The notes beneath the pieces were generated by a model, which saw nothing but the letters and a program-made list of their open reading frames with translations, had not been told where the DNA came from and did no database searches. From the NCBI GenBank assembly GCA_937921695.1, contig CAKZTZ010000009.1:1-44617 (forward strand): a stretch of DNA of 44,617 bases, read 5' to 3'. The DNA comes from an uncultured Sulfolobales archaeon (GTDB lineage Archaea > Thermoproteota > Thermoprotei_A > Sulfolobales > Acidilobaceae). How positions within the stretch are numbered: position 1 is the stretch's first letter; each line of letters opens with the position of its first letter. Shown in pieces: positions 1 to 8,351 of this stretch. Made by a program: the position numbers and the translations under genes.

Positions 1-312
1 TATAATAGTAGGATAAAACATACAGGCTACTATCTGAAACCTGTACATAAAGTATACAAGAGCCTCGGGGGGGCTAGGAGGGTTTACGAGTATTATGGGA
101 GATACTGGTGGAGGATAACGAGGAGAAAGGGTAAAGTGAGGTATGAGTATGTAGGCACTTCTAAACCCGCTAAAGTAGAAGAGCCCCCGGATAATCCTCT
201 CGAAGGCTTAGTTGTAGTGAGGGAAGGTGAGGATATTATTGTCGACTGCTCTGTCTATGAGAGGTTTAAAGTATTCTTCGAGGGCTTAAAAGTGTCTTCT
301 CAACATGTTTAA
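1..312 (+). CDS. Hypothetical protein, C-terminal part
   Basis: An open frame runs from the first base to a TAA at 310-312, giving 103 residues without a start, so the gene begins outside the window. The visible part is basic and rich in Tyr/Trp/Arg early (YYGRYWWRITRRKGK, roughly residues 31-45) and acidic later. I do not recognise the family. Its last 27 bases overlap, tail to tail, the end of the SAM hydroxide adenosyltransferase gene on the other strand. The open frame and codon use (AGG, ATA, GTA) match the neighbouring genes, which supports real coding. Confidence 0.6.
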   Translation, partial: YNSRIKHTGYYLKPVHKVYKSLGGARRVYEYYGRYWWRITRRKGKVRYEYVGTSKPAKVEEPPDNPLEGLVVVREGEDIIVDCSVYERFKVFFEGLKVSSQHV

Positions 313-1194
313 ACGCTTTACAGTTATAATGTCACCTACTCTCAGCCCGAGTTTTTGAGAAGCGCTCCCCCTGTTAATAGCGAGCTCCATGAAGTTGAAG
401 CTATTAACATACAATAAGAGCTCCCCCTCCCTTACATCGGAGAATTTAACAGCAGGGCTTACTTTAAACGCTCTGTTACCTACGTTGACCTCGTATTCGC
501 CCTCGAGGTTAAACTCTATCTGCTGGGGTCTACAGCTTAAGACCGTGTTCCCAAACCTATCTATGTAAACTACTTTAACCCTATAACTTGAGCCTTCAAA
601 CTCCACATATTCCAGTTCGAGTTTTTCAATATCGTTAAAACTTATGGGGGAGCCTAAATCCTCCAAGTCGTAACCCAGGGTTAGGAGGGCTGCCGCGGGC
701 CCAAACAAATCCCTGCCGTGGAAAGTAGCGCTTAAAGCCCATGCCCCCCCTATTTTCCCTTTAAACTTACTCTCTACAAGCTTAGATATTTTCCCTGGCG
801 AGAGTTCAACACCCCTCTTGAAACCCTCTACAACTATAGCAGGGTAGAGGAGGCCGTTATCCGGGCCTATGAAAACATAGTCTCCAGCCTCTACAGCTAA
901 AGCCCTCCTAGCCCCTCCAACGCCCGGGTCTACTACTGCCACTATTATAGATCCTTTAGGTAGCCAGTAATATGAAACCCTCACAACGTAAGCCCCAGCT
1001 ATAACGTCGAAACCCGGCACTTCATGATCCACATTTATAACCCCGGCACTCTCATTAATACTTTTAATAACAGATTCGAGAACCCCAACATAGTACCCGT
1101 AGCCGTAATCCGTTATAAGCCCTATGAACCTCAAAGGGCTCCCCAAGTTAACCTCCCTCCTTCCGGATTTAAATTTTGAAGTAGTGTTTCCCAC
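286..1194 (-). CDS. SAM hydroxide adenosyltransferase (DUF62 family)
   Basis: 302 residues. Members of this family use water or hydroxide to split S-adenosylmethionine into adenosine and methionine, and are related to fluorinase and chlorinase. Visible motifs are TDYGYGYYVG (28-37), VDPGVGG (88-94), GPDNGLL (110-116) and FHGRD (158-162). The family triad Asp-Arg-His is met by D89, R96 and H159, with the same D-to-R spacing as in characterised archaeal enzymes. The N-terminal domain is followed by a beta-rich C-terminal domain, as usual. About 18 residues precede the conserved LRFIGLITDYG strand, so the true start could be slightly downstream. It is convergent with the preceding gene and divergent from the MFS gene. 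Family assignment is firm; the physiological role is not known. Confidence 0.92.
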   Translation of the reverse strand: MGNTTSKFKSGRREVNLGSPLRFIGLITDYGYGYYVGVLESVIKSINESAGVINVDHEVPGFDVIAGAYVVRVSYYWLPKGSIIVAVVDPGVGGARRALAVEAGDYVFIGPDNGLLYPAIVVEGFKRGVELSPGKISKLVESKFKGKIGGAWALSATFHGRDLFGPAAALLTLGYDLEDLGSPISFNDIEKLELEYVEFEGSSYRVKVVYIDRFGNTVLSCRPQQIEFNLEGEYEVNVGNRAFKVSPAVKFSDVREGELLLYVNSFNFMELAINRGSASQKLGLRVGDIITVKRLNMLRRHF

Positions 1195-1265
1195 AAGTTT
1201 TTCAGTTTATAACTGAGAGTATAGCTCTTAAATCTTGAACCACTTAAAGTAACAACGGACCTGGA

Positions 1266-2456
1266 ATGGATAGGAATATAGTTAGTTTGACTCTCTTCAA
1301 CGTCTTCAGGGGCCTTGCGGCAGGGGGATATATGGCTTTCTTCGCAGTCTACGTTTCAAGCCTAGGCTATGGGATGGATGATATAGGTGTGATTATTACA
1401 GTAGCTAACGTTATAGGGGCTCTCCTATCTCCTTCCATGGGCTATGTTCTTGAAGTCTATAGTAGTAGGGTGGCTTCTACAGTTACAGGTCTTATGGCTG
1501 CAGCGTCTCTAGCTATAGCGGCTTACACTAGTGATATCATGTTTTTAGGTTTGAGCTATACTTTATTCATGTTATCGTTTTATTTCGGCCAGCCTGCTAG
1601 GATGACTTTCCTAGCTAGGGTTGTGGATAGAAACCATTTGGGTAGCGTTGTAGGCTTCACTGGGGCGGTCTTCACAGCTTCAAGATCTCTGGGGCCAGTG
1701 ATTGCAGGCTTTATAATAATTTACTTGGGCTATATGACTGCTTTCTCAACGCTAGCTTTCTCCAGCCTTATAGGGTCTATAATATTCTATGCGCTCTCCA
1801 GAGAGCCGGAGGCTGGGAAAGACTCGGGGAGGGTGGGGCTCCTAGACGTTTACGTTAAAACTTTGAAGCCGGAGAAGAACATGGTCTTCATGTATGCTTT
1901 CGTAGCAGTAGATAGGGCTGCATGGATGCTCTGGTTCCCCATGCTGGGAGCCCACTTTAAATCCATAGGCTATGGGGAGGCTTCTATAGGGTTATTGATG
2001 GGAGCCTCTAATATTGTCGAGACCCTAGCAATGCCCCTAGCCGGGAGGCTCGCAGATAGGGTAGGAGCTTATGCTGCCCTAACGCTCTCCGAGGTTTCAG
2101 CCGCTCTCGCAGCACTAGGTTTGGGTTTGGGGGGCGGGTCTCCATTTGTAGCTTTCGCCTCCATGCTGCTCGTAGGTTTGAGTATAAGCTTCTGGATCCC
2201 CGGGTATAATGCTTTCATAGCTAGAGTCTACTCTAGGATAGGCGAGGCTTACGCTTCAACGAACGCTGTGAGGAGCCTCGCAGGGATCCCCTCACCATAC
2301 TTGGGGGGAGTGCTTTATGAAACCCTAGCTCCCTTAGCCCCATTCATGCTGTGCGCTGTTATGCTTATACCGGCCGCTATTACGGCGATATTGAAGCTTA
2401 AGGCTTTAGAGGTTTACAGTAACAGTCAGTTGAGACAGGTTACTTCACAGGCTTAG
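1266..2456 (+). CDS. MFS transporter
   Basis: 396 residues with about twelve hydrophobic segments split into two halves by a central hydrophilic loop (around residues 180-200, EPEAGKDSGRVGLLDVYVK), the normal layout for the major facilitator superfamily. The loop after segment 8 reads GRLADRVGAYAAL, matching the MFS GxxxDRxG cytoplasmic motif. It should act in the cytoplasmic membrane, but the substrate cannot be inferred. It stands alone, divergent from the DUF62 gene and convergent with the deacetylase-like gene, so no context helps. The ATG follows GGACCTGGA, which may serve as a weak ribosome binding site. Confidence 0.85.
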   Translation: MDRNIVSLTLFNVFRGLAAGGYMAFFAVYVSSLGYGMDDIGVIITVANVIGALLSPSMGYVLEVYSSRVASTVTGLMAAASLAIAAYTSDIMFLGLSYTLFMLSFYFGQPARMTFLARVVDRNHLGSVVGFTGAVFTASRSLGPVIAGFIIIYLGYMTAFSTLAFSSLIGSIIFYALSREPEAGKDSGRVGLLDVYVKTLKPEKNMVFMYAFVAVDRAAWMLWFPMLGAHFKSIGYGEASIGLLMGASNIVETLAMPLAGRLADRVGAYAALTLSEVSAALAALGLGLGGGSPFVAFASMLLVGLSISFWIPGYNAFIARVYSRIGEAYASTNAVRSLAGIPSPYLGGVLYETLAPLAPFMLCAVMLIPAAITAILKLKALEVYSNSQLRQVTSQA

Positions 2457-2517
2457 AGCCTCAGCCCCGCTGGCTCTTCATCCATTCTTGTTAATAGCGT
2501 GTTTAACTTATTAAACT

Positions 2518-3573
2518 TTAGTCGCGCGGAGCTTCTAAGCCCCAATATTTAGATAGTATTCTACTTAGTTCTCTAACTATCCTTTCTGGGGGTCTCTTAG
2601 GCTCTCCTCTCCTCGCATATAGTCTTGAGCCCGCTAAGGTTTCTATGTAGGCTTTAAACCCTTTTCTAAGGCCCTCCCCATAGCCCCCCTCAAGGTTGGT
2701 GATTAAGGCTTTAAGCCTCCCCCCATTCCATTGCTCCCTCAGCGTCGACGCTATAGCCTCGTAGCTCTCCTCGCTCGCTCTGAGCATTGTTAGCGGGTCT
2801 CCCTCATAAGCGTCGAACCCCGCGGAGACTACTATAGCCTCGGGCTTGAAAGCCTCTATTAGAGGGTTTACCACGTTATCCAGGATCCACAAGTATTGCG
2901 GGTCTCCCGAGAATGCTGGTAGGGGCACGTTGACTTTAGTCCCCTCAGCCCCTCCACCCCCAATATCATCTATGTTTCCCGTCCCCGGATATATGTCTTC
3001 CTCATGTATGTCTATGTGGAGCACTCTAGGCTCCTCCCAGAATATGTCCTGAGTCCCGTTACCATGGTGAGCGTCAAAATCTATCATGAGAACTTTCAAA
3101 CCAGAATCTAGAAAAGCCCTAGCAGCGGCGGCAGCATAGTTGAATATGCAGAATCCGAGCGTGGGAGCCCCCATAGCCCAGCCGCTCCTCCCTGCATGGT
3201 GGCCCCCGGGCCTGGGCATGATAACCCGCATTTCCCTCCTCTCTAGGGACTCTAGGGCGGCTTTATAAGCTGCCGTAACATAGGCTGCGGATACTTTAAA
3301 AGTATGTTCTGTAACGTAAGTGTCGGAATCTATATAGTGGAAGCCTTTAGCAGACTCTCTCCTTATAAGCTCGATATAATGGTCGCTATGGATGAGGTTT
3401 AAAAGCCTATCTTCAGGCTCCGGGAGCCCCTGAATTTCAATAAGCCCCCACACTGGAGACTCTTTCAATGCTGAGAGGGCTGTCTCAAGCCTCCAAGGAC
3501 TTTCAGGATGCCTACCTGAAGGATCGCTGTGAAGCTTGTGAGCCTCATCGTAGACTATTCTTATCGAAGACAC
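2518..3573 (-). CDS. Histone deacetylase-family amidohydrolase
   Basis: 351 residues, full length for the class II HDAC/acetoin-utilisation/polyamine-deacetylase family. The catalytic His pair is H125-H126 (RPGGHHA). The zinc ligands are D167 and H169 (DFDAHHGNGT) and D254 (SAGFDA), and the late catalytic-loop Tyr lies in LEGGYGEG (Y298). The N-terminal PESPWRLE and LIHSDHYIELI stretches are also typical. The enzyme would hydrolyse acetylated lysine, polyamine or another small N-acetyl amide; the sequence does not say which. No acetyltransferase is adjacent. It is convergent with the MFS gene and divergent from the ThiF-like gene. All metal ligands are intact, so it should be active. Confidence 0.92.
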   Translation of the reverse strand: MSSIRIVYDEAHKLHSDPSGRHPESPWRLETALSALKESPVWGLIEIQGLPEPEDRLLNLIHSDHYIELIRRESAKGFHYIDSDTYVTEHTFKVSAAYVTAAYKAALESLERREMRVIMPRPGGHHAGRSGWAMGAPTLGFCIFNYAAAAARAFLDSGLKVLMIDFDAHHGNGTQDIFWEEPRVLHIDIHEEDIYPGTGNIDDIGGGGAEGTKVNVPLPAFSGDPQYLWILDNVVNPLIEAFKPEAIVVSAGFDAYEGDPLTMLRASEESYEAIASTLREQWNGGRLKALITNLEGGYGEGLRKGFKAYIETLAGSRLYARRGEPKRPPERIVRELSRILSKYWGLEAPRD

Positions 3574-3709
3574 TGGAAATCGCCCACTATAAATTTAGAG
3601 GTCGCGTGGAACTTAATAATTGAGAAGCTTAGCAACCCCACATGGTAAGCTTTAAACCTGCTATAGACGCTAATTAGGGTTTAAATTAAACTATTCAATT
3701 GGAGATGCC

Positions 3710-4498
3710 ATGAGCCTTCAATGCGCATCTCGAACGTTAACCCCGGAGGAGATAGAACGTTATGATAGGCAGATAAGGATATTCGGTGTCGAGGGCCAGT
3801 TGAAGCTTAAGAGAGCTAAAGTTCTAATCGTCGGAGTCGGAGGGCTAGGGTCTCCGGCTGCCATATATCTCGCTGCTGCAGGCGTTGGCGAGATAATTCT
3901 CGTAGACTCCGAGCGTGTGGAGCTCAGCAACTTAAATAGGCAGATTCTACACTGGACCAGAGATATCGGCAAGCTTAAGGTTGAGTCGGCGGCCGAGAAG
4001 CTTAGAGAACTCAACCCCAATGTCAAAACTATGATTATAGCCGAGCACGCCGGCGAGGAACTCCTAGACAAGCTAGTCTCCGAAGCCGACATAGTCATAG
4101 ACGGCCTCGACAACTGGAAGTCTAGACTCGCACTTAACAAGGCTTGCGTCAAACACGGGAAACCCCTAATACACGCCGCCATACACGGCATGTACGGCCA
4201 GCTCCTAGTAGTAGTGCCGGGCGAAACCCCATGCTTGAATTGCCTCATAATCAAGGAGCCTCCAGAGGTTAAGCCGTTCCCAGTGCTAGGGACGACCCCG
4301 GGGCTACTAGCGATGCTTCAAGTTACCGAGGCTATAAAACTATTAACAGGCTATGGTAGGCCTCCCCTCGGGAAGCTCATAGTATATGATGGTTACACTA
4401 TGAAGTTTGAGGAAATACCAGTATCTAGGAATCCTCAATGCCCCACGTGTAGCATTATAAGGAAGGGCGAGGGATGCTCTAAGCATTTTAGAAGTTAG
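3710..4498 (+). CDS. ThiF/MoeB/HesA family E1-like adenylyltransferase
   Basis: 262 residues. This fold adenylates the C-terminal glycine of a ubiquitin-like sulfur carrier (MoaD, ThiS or archaeal SAMP). The nucleotide loop GVGGLGS (42-48), D66, the SNLNRQ Arg finger (73-78), K88/K90 and DGLDNW (131-136) are present. Two Cys pairs, CLNC (175-178) and CPTC (244-247), form the structural zinc site. No Cys lies between C178 and C244, where E1 enzymes such as UbaA carry the thioester Cys, so an adenylation-only MoeB-like role is likely. MoeA and a TtuA/NcsA-type tRNA thiolase in the same window could be downstream users, but neither is adjacent. The ATG lies in a short promoter-containing gap. 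Confidence 0.9.
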   Translation: MSLQCASRTLTPEEIERYDRQIRIFGVEGQLKLKRAKVLIVGVGGLGSPAAIYLAAAGVGEIILVDSERVELSNLNRQILHWTRDIGKLKVESAAEKLRELNPNVKTMIIAEHAGEELLDKLVSEADIVIDGLDNWKSRLALNKACVKHGKPLIHAAIHGMYGQLLVVVPGETPCLNCLIIKEPPEVKPFPVLGTTPGLLAMLQVTEAIKLLTGYGRPPLGKLIVYDGYTMKFEEIPVSRNPQCPTCSIIRKGEGCSKHFRS

Positions 4499-4613
4499 CT
4501 ATTTTAGCGGGGACTCCAGGACGACTATTACCAGCTTAACGCCCTCATATTGGGCTATTAAAGCCTATAAGTATTTTATGGGGGTTTAAATCTACTGGTA
4601 CTCTCATAGTAGC

Positions 4614-4907
4614 TTAGGATGTGTTTTGATGGTTTCCCTTGTCTTTTGAGGATTTAATGTTTCTGATTATTAGGGTTTTTGCTAGTGTTCTCCACGCTAG
4701 TAGCCATGCCGCTATTAGGATTAATCCTCCGACAGTTACTAGGGCGCTCTCCGCTTTTGTTAAGCTACTCCTAGCTGGTATTGTTATAAAATATGATATG
4801 CCTATGATGCCTGCCCATCCTAGGATTATGATGAGGGAGGCTTGCCATGCGGCTGCTAGGATTTCCCTCACTCTAACTGGGGGCTTCTCCTCCACTTTTA
4901 ATTTCAC
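4614..4907 (-). CDS. Small two-helix membrane protein
   Basis: 97 residues with two clear hydrophobic helices (about 22-42 and 55-75), a basic first segment and a Lys/Asn-rich tail. No known family is recognised. Its start overlaps the stop of the flavoprotein reductase by 4 bases (ATGA), so the two genes are probably translationally coupled. The partner may be a membrane-lipid reductase, which makes a role as membrane anchor or accessory subunit plausible, but this is inference only. A 91-residue frame on the opposite strand is rejected in favour of this one because of the coupling and the clean membrane topology. Confidence 0.65.
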   Translation of the reverse strand: MKLKVEEKPPVRVREILAAAWQASLIIILGWAGIIGISYFITIPARSSLTKAESALVTVGGLILIAAWLLAWRTLAKTLIIRNIKSSKDKGNHQNTS

Positions 4908-6028
4908 CCTCTAAGCGTTATAGCCAGTATTTTTAGGGCTATTGAAGGCTTTATCTTCAGCCCTCTGATTAGCTTGTGTAAGCGTAGGGTTCCAAGCGCT
5001 ACTTCCGCGTGAGCTTCAGGGGTTATGTTTGAGATTATATGCCTCCTATCTTCTATTGTTATTGTCCTAGTCCAGTCTAGGATGCTAGCGTGAACTCTAA
5101 CAGCCTTGCTTATTGGGGCTTTTTCTAAGGCTTTTATGGGGTTTAAGCCTGTTATTATGGCTTTCGCAGCTATATAGCCTGAGATTATTGAGGGTCTTAT
5201 GCCTTCTCCCGTCAACGACATCATGTAGCCTGCGGCTTCGCCAACTTTGACTAGGCCGTTCACATAGCCCAGTCTCAGCCCCCCAACAGACACTTCTGCA
5301 CCTTCTCTCTTGACTTTTCTAGCTTCAAATAATCTAGGGTCTCCCTCGACATGCTTATTGAGGAGGGCTGTTAGCTTGTTGAAGTCTGCGAAGCCCCCAA
5401 CTCCTACTTTGAAACTGTGGCCTTGGGGGAACATGTAGTAATAGCCTAGGAGTCTCGTGTCGAACATTATTTCTATAGTGTCCTCCTCTACATCCTTAAC
5501 TTTCTCCATAATATATTGGACAACGGGAATCTTAACTTTATCATAGTAAGGGAAGCCTCCCGCGAAAACACCCCAACCCTTAACCTCTAAAACCTCACCT
5601 CCAACCCGTGCAAGCCCGCGTTTAACATCATACCTAGCTCCATAGAAGACTTCACCCCCAGCCTCTGCAATGACATGTTCAAGCATATCCCTCTTATCAA
5701 CTATAACACCGTCAATGAAACCCCCAGCCTTGAAAACCCATTTACCGTCAACGCCAAGCTTAACAAACCTAATCCTGTTAAGGATAGCCCCTCGAGGAAC
5801 ACTAAAAGGGAGGTCTTCAAGGAGGGGGACGCCCGCGCCACAAGGCTTAACAGCAAGCGCGTTATGAGCCTCATATATAACAGGCTTCACACCAAGCCTA
5901 CCAGCAGCATAAGCAGCACCAACACCCCCAGGACCCCCGCCAACAACGTGAAACACCCTAGACGACAACACTAAGCCCTCAACATTAAACCCCAGAACAG
6001 CCCTTAAAACACTCCATATAAACGCCAC
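4904..6028 (-). CDS. Geranylgeranyl reductase family flavoprotein
   Basis: 374 residues as the longest frame. The FAD dinucleotide motif is VVGGGPGGVGAAYAAG (28-43), followed by a PCGAG motif (62-66) and a late GEAAGYMMSLTGEGIRPS segment, which is the second FAD contact typical of geranylgeranyl/digeranylgeranylglycerophospholipid reductases. Such enzymes saturate isoprenoid chains of archaeal lipids at the membrane face. The first 20 residues look dispensable; GTG at 5971 or TTG at 5968 would place the FAD motif near the N terminus as in most homologues, so the start is uncertain. It is the first gene of a coupled pair with the small membrane protein. Substrate not proven. Confidence 0.85.
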   Translation of the reverse strand: MAFIWSVLRAVLGFNVEGLVLSSRVFHVVGGGPGGVGAAYAAGRLGVKPVIYEAHNALAVKPCGAGVPLLEDLPFSVPRGAILNRIRFVKLGVDGKWVFKAGGFIDGVIVDKRDMLEHVIAEAGGEVFYGARYDVKRGLARVGGEVLEVKGWGVFAGGFPYYDKVKIPVVQYIMEKVKDVEEDTIEIMFDTRLLGYYYMFPQGHSFKVGVGGFADFNKLTALLNKHVEGDPRLFEARKVKREGAEVSVGGLRLGYVNGLVKVGEAAGYMMSLTGEGIRPSIISGYIAAKAIITGLNPIKALEKAPISKAVRVHASILDWTRTITIEDRRHIISNITPEAHAEVALGTLRLHKLIRGLKIKPSIALKILAITLRG

Positions 6029-6242
6029 AAAATAAGAGCATAGAGCCAGCCCAGCATACCTAAACGATCATAAGCCGGGCGGCAAAACCTCTTAAACATC
6101 AACCCCGCCAACACAGTTATACTCTGGCCTGGAAGATAAACAACTCACCCGGCGGACCGCCAAGCAACACTCCCCCACAAGTATTACCAGCCCCCTCCGA
6201 GCATCTAAATTAACGGGAAAACCACAAACTCGGGGTTCGAAA

Positions 6243-6506
6243 ATGGTTGAAAGCCTCTTCGAACTAAGATGGGAGAGGCCGGCAGCAGTCCTATCCATAG
6301 CTCTAGCTATCTCGAAGAAAAAAGGCTTAAGCATAGAGGAGACATTGAAACTCATAGCTGAGAAGAACGCCGGCTGGGTCAAAAACACGGCGGAAACCCT
6401 ACTAATAGACAGGGGTTTAAGAGAGAATCTCATAGAAGATGTTTACAGGGGGCTCAAACCACCCAAGCACCTCCTTAGAGAAGTTGAGGAGAAACTCAAA
6501 CTTTAA
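6243..6506 (+). CDS. Hypothetical 87-residue protein
   Basis: A compact, helical, charged protein (ERPAAVLSIALAISKKKG then LSIEETLKLIAEKNAGWVK) with no membrane segment and no cysteine. The ATG at 6243 sits in a promoter-sized gap after the divergent reductase gene. The amphipathic pattern suggests a small helical bundle. I do not recognise the family. An antisense 113-residue frame covers the same DNA but has no plausible protein character. Coding is likely because the amino acid pattern is regular and codon use matches the neighbours. Confidence 0.6.
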   Translation: MVESLFELRWERPAAVLSIALAISKKKGLSIEETLKLIAEKNAGWVKNTAETLLIDRGLRENLIEDVYRGLKPPKHLLREVEEKLKL

Positions 6507-6540
6507 AAGAAGCCCGCCCTCATCCAACACATATTATTTG

Positions 6541-8235
6541 CTAATCACCTGGAACAGGCTCTACAATCAATAGTGGGGCCGGCATATGTGTGTTTCCCCT
6601 TTTATACCAATAGTCTGCGGATAGCTCAGCATAATATCCAAAAAACACGCCGTACGGTATTTCTGTTGTAAAACTCGTATCGACATAACTGTAGTAGACG
6701 TGACAGTCCGAACGAGGTTTACTTCCCGTCTCATAAGCTACCCCTAAGGCGCTTACCAGCCTGAAGACTTCAGGCTCCAACACTTTTTCAAGCTTAGAAG
6801 CTACCATAGCTCCCACCGGGATTATAGCCCCAAACCTCCACTCACCCCGCTCATAGATCCCCAAGGCTTCTGACAGCCTGTAGAGATCAGGCTGTGCTCG
6901 AAATGTGTACCATAGCATGTGTTCGAGATGTTCGAGAATCTCAAATCTCCACTTGGGCGGCTCAAAACTACATATTTCATGTCTAATATCGAGGGTGTAC
7001 CCCCAGCCTAGTACACGAGTTTTAGCACGCTTATATCTTATGAGCATGTTCTCCTCTAAAATCTTTACTATGCGGCCTGTCGTCGTATTAGGTGAGCTGG
7101 GGTTGTCTTCAATCTCAAACCATCCATAAATATTGGCCCCATTAATTATTAAGGGTATTAGCCATATGGCGAAAACGCTACCGTCAAAGGGGGTCTCGCT
7201 TTTGCCTTCTCGCCCAGTAAGCTTATACTCAGCAAGCCACACCCTGCCGAGGATGCCTGTGGAGAACATTACGTCACCCGTAAATGGGGAAACATTCTCA
7301 TGCCGTGACCAGCATTGGGTGTGCATAATGCCGCTCATAAGAATGTCACACCATACTTTAGCCACACCTCCCGTATGATTAAGATAAGAGTCACAGTATA
7401 CACCATGAACCCAGTGATCGTAGAGCTCGGCGAACATGATATATCCCGGCCCTGCGGAGACTATCAATGGTGATGTAGAGCCCATCGCAAACCCCAGGCT
7501 CACATCGAAGCCTATAAAAGGCGAATACATCTTATAAAGTATGACGTTAAAACGGTGTCTTATTAGTGAAGCGTACTCCACTAAATGCTCGTTCAACTTC
7601 GTTATAATTAACGGTATGTATTCGTGGCGATCGCTCATGTAGAGTGTCCTAGCTAGCCTCCATTGGGGGTAGCCGCTAGTTTGACCTTCCGAGGCTCTCT
7701 CAGTTTTCCCTATATAATACTTTGCTATTGGTTTAAACTTCACTGTTACACTAATCTCTTTCCCTTCAGCCTTCTTAGGTATTAGAGGGATTGATACAGC
7801 ATCTACGGCAACATATTTTTCCCCACGCTCTTCCATTAGGGTTGATATTAACACTAGAACCCCCACCCCTGATATGGGGCGCATTAGGGGTAGAATACCA
7901 CCATCTATCTCTCTATCAACATATTTCCATTCTATGATTTTAACGGCATACCCCTTACCTGTAGCACTTCCAAGCTCGACTACACCGCGTGTTGAAGGCC
8001 CCGAGAATAGAGCTGAGAACGTTAGAGGCCTGCCCTTCTCATCCACAACTTCAAGCCTAATGCGCACATCTCTAAACTTTTTAAGCGTGTCGATAAGGCT
8101 AGGCCTATAAACAACACTATATCCTGGACCCGAGTATATAACTTCAGAGTTACTCTCGACCCAGTAGACTATAGAAGCTGTAGGGGTTAAAGCTAAGATC
8201 ATGACGGTCAAGGATAATGCTAAGCCCCAACGCAT
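6541..8235 (-). CDS. Large secreted protein of unknown function
   Basis: 564 residues. The N terminus (RWGLALSLTVMILALTPTAS) is a typical signal peptide with cleavage probably near residue 21-24. No C-terminal membrane anchor is seen, so the product is likely released or loosely bound outside the cell. The mature part has an early beta-rich domain (VRIRLEVVDEKGRPLTFSAL) and later aromatic, Cys-containing stretches, including a cluster of single cysteines between about residues 285 and 310 that could form disulfides. AGGTGACCCC sits upstream of the ATG as ribosome binding site. I do not recognise any catalytic motif or family. Codon use is less AGG-biased than in neighbouring housekeeping genes, which may mean accessory origin. 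Confidence 0.75.
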   Translation of the reverse strand: MRWGLALSLTVMILALTPTASIVYWVESNSEVIYSGPGYSVVYRPSLIDTLKKFRDVRIRLEVVDEKGRPLTFSALFSGPSTRGVVELGSATGKGYAVKIIEWKYVDREIDGGILPLMRPISGVGVLVLISTLMEERGEKYVAVDAVSIPLIPKKAEGKEISVTVKFKPIAKYYIGKTERASEGQTSGYPQWRLARTLYMSDRHEYIPLIITKLNEHLVEYASLIRHRFNVILYKMYSPFIGFDVSLGFAMGSTSPLIVSAGPGYIMFAELYDHWVHGVYCDSYLNHTGGVAKVWCDILMSGIMHTQCWSRHENVSPFTGDVMFSTGILGRVWLAEYKLTGREGKSETPFDGSVFAIWLIPLIINGANIYGWFEIEDNPSSPNTTTGRIVKILEENMLIRYKRAKTRVLGWGYTLDIRHEICSFEPPKWRFEILEHLEHMLWYTFRAQPDLYRLSEALGIYERGEWRFGAIIPVGAMVASKLEKVLEPEVFRLVSALGVAYETGSKPRSDCHVYYSYVDTSFTTEIPYGVFFGYYAELSADYWYKRGNTHMPAPLLIVEPVPGD

Positions 8236-8351
8236 AAGAGGGGGTCACCTAGATAGTGTTGGTTGTCCAGCCTTAAATAATGTTCCTCTCTCAGCTGTCT
8301 TAGCGCGTACCCTTTAAGCTTCCAGTCCCCCACTTGTTTACGCTAGCCTCT

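Noticed and set aside
4639-4914. 91-residue forward frame opposite the small membrane protein
   Set aside because: The minus-strand frame has clean membrane topology and an ATGA overlap with the reductase; the forward frame has neither a start signal nor a protein-like pattern.
6225-6245. CGGGGTTCGAAAATGG as a tRNA T arm
   Set aside because: No acceptor, anticodon or D arm fits around it; it is the leader of the 87-residue gene.
6092-6433. 113-residue minus-strand frame
   Set aside because: Ser/Cys/Phe-rich antisense of the 87-residue gene without a ribosome binding site; typical shadow composition.
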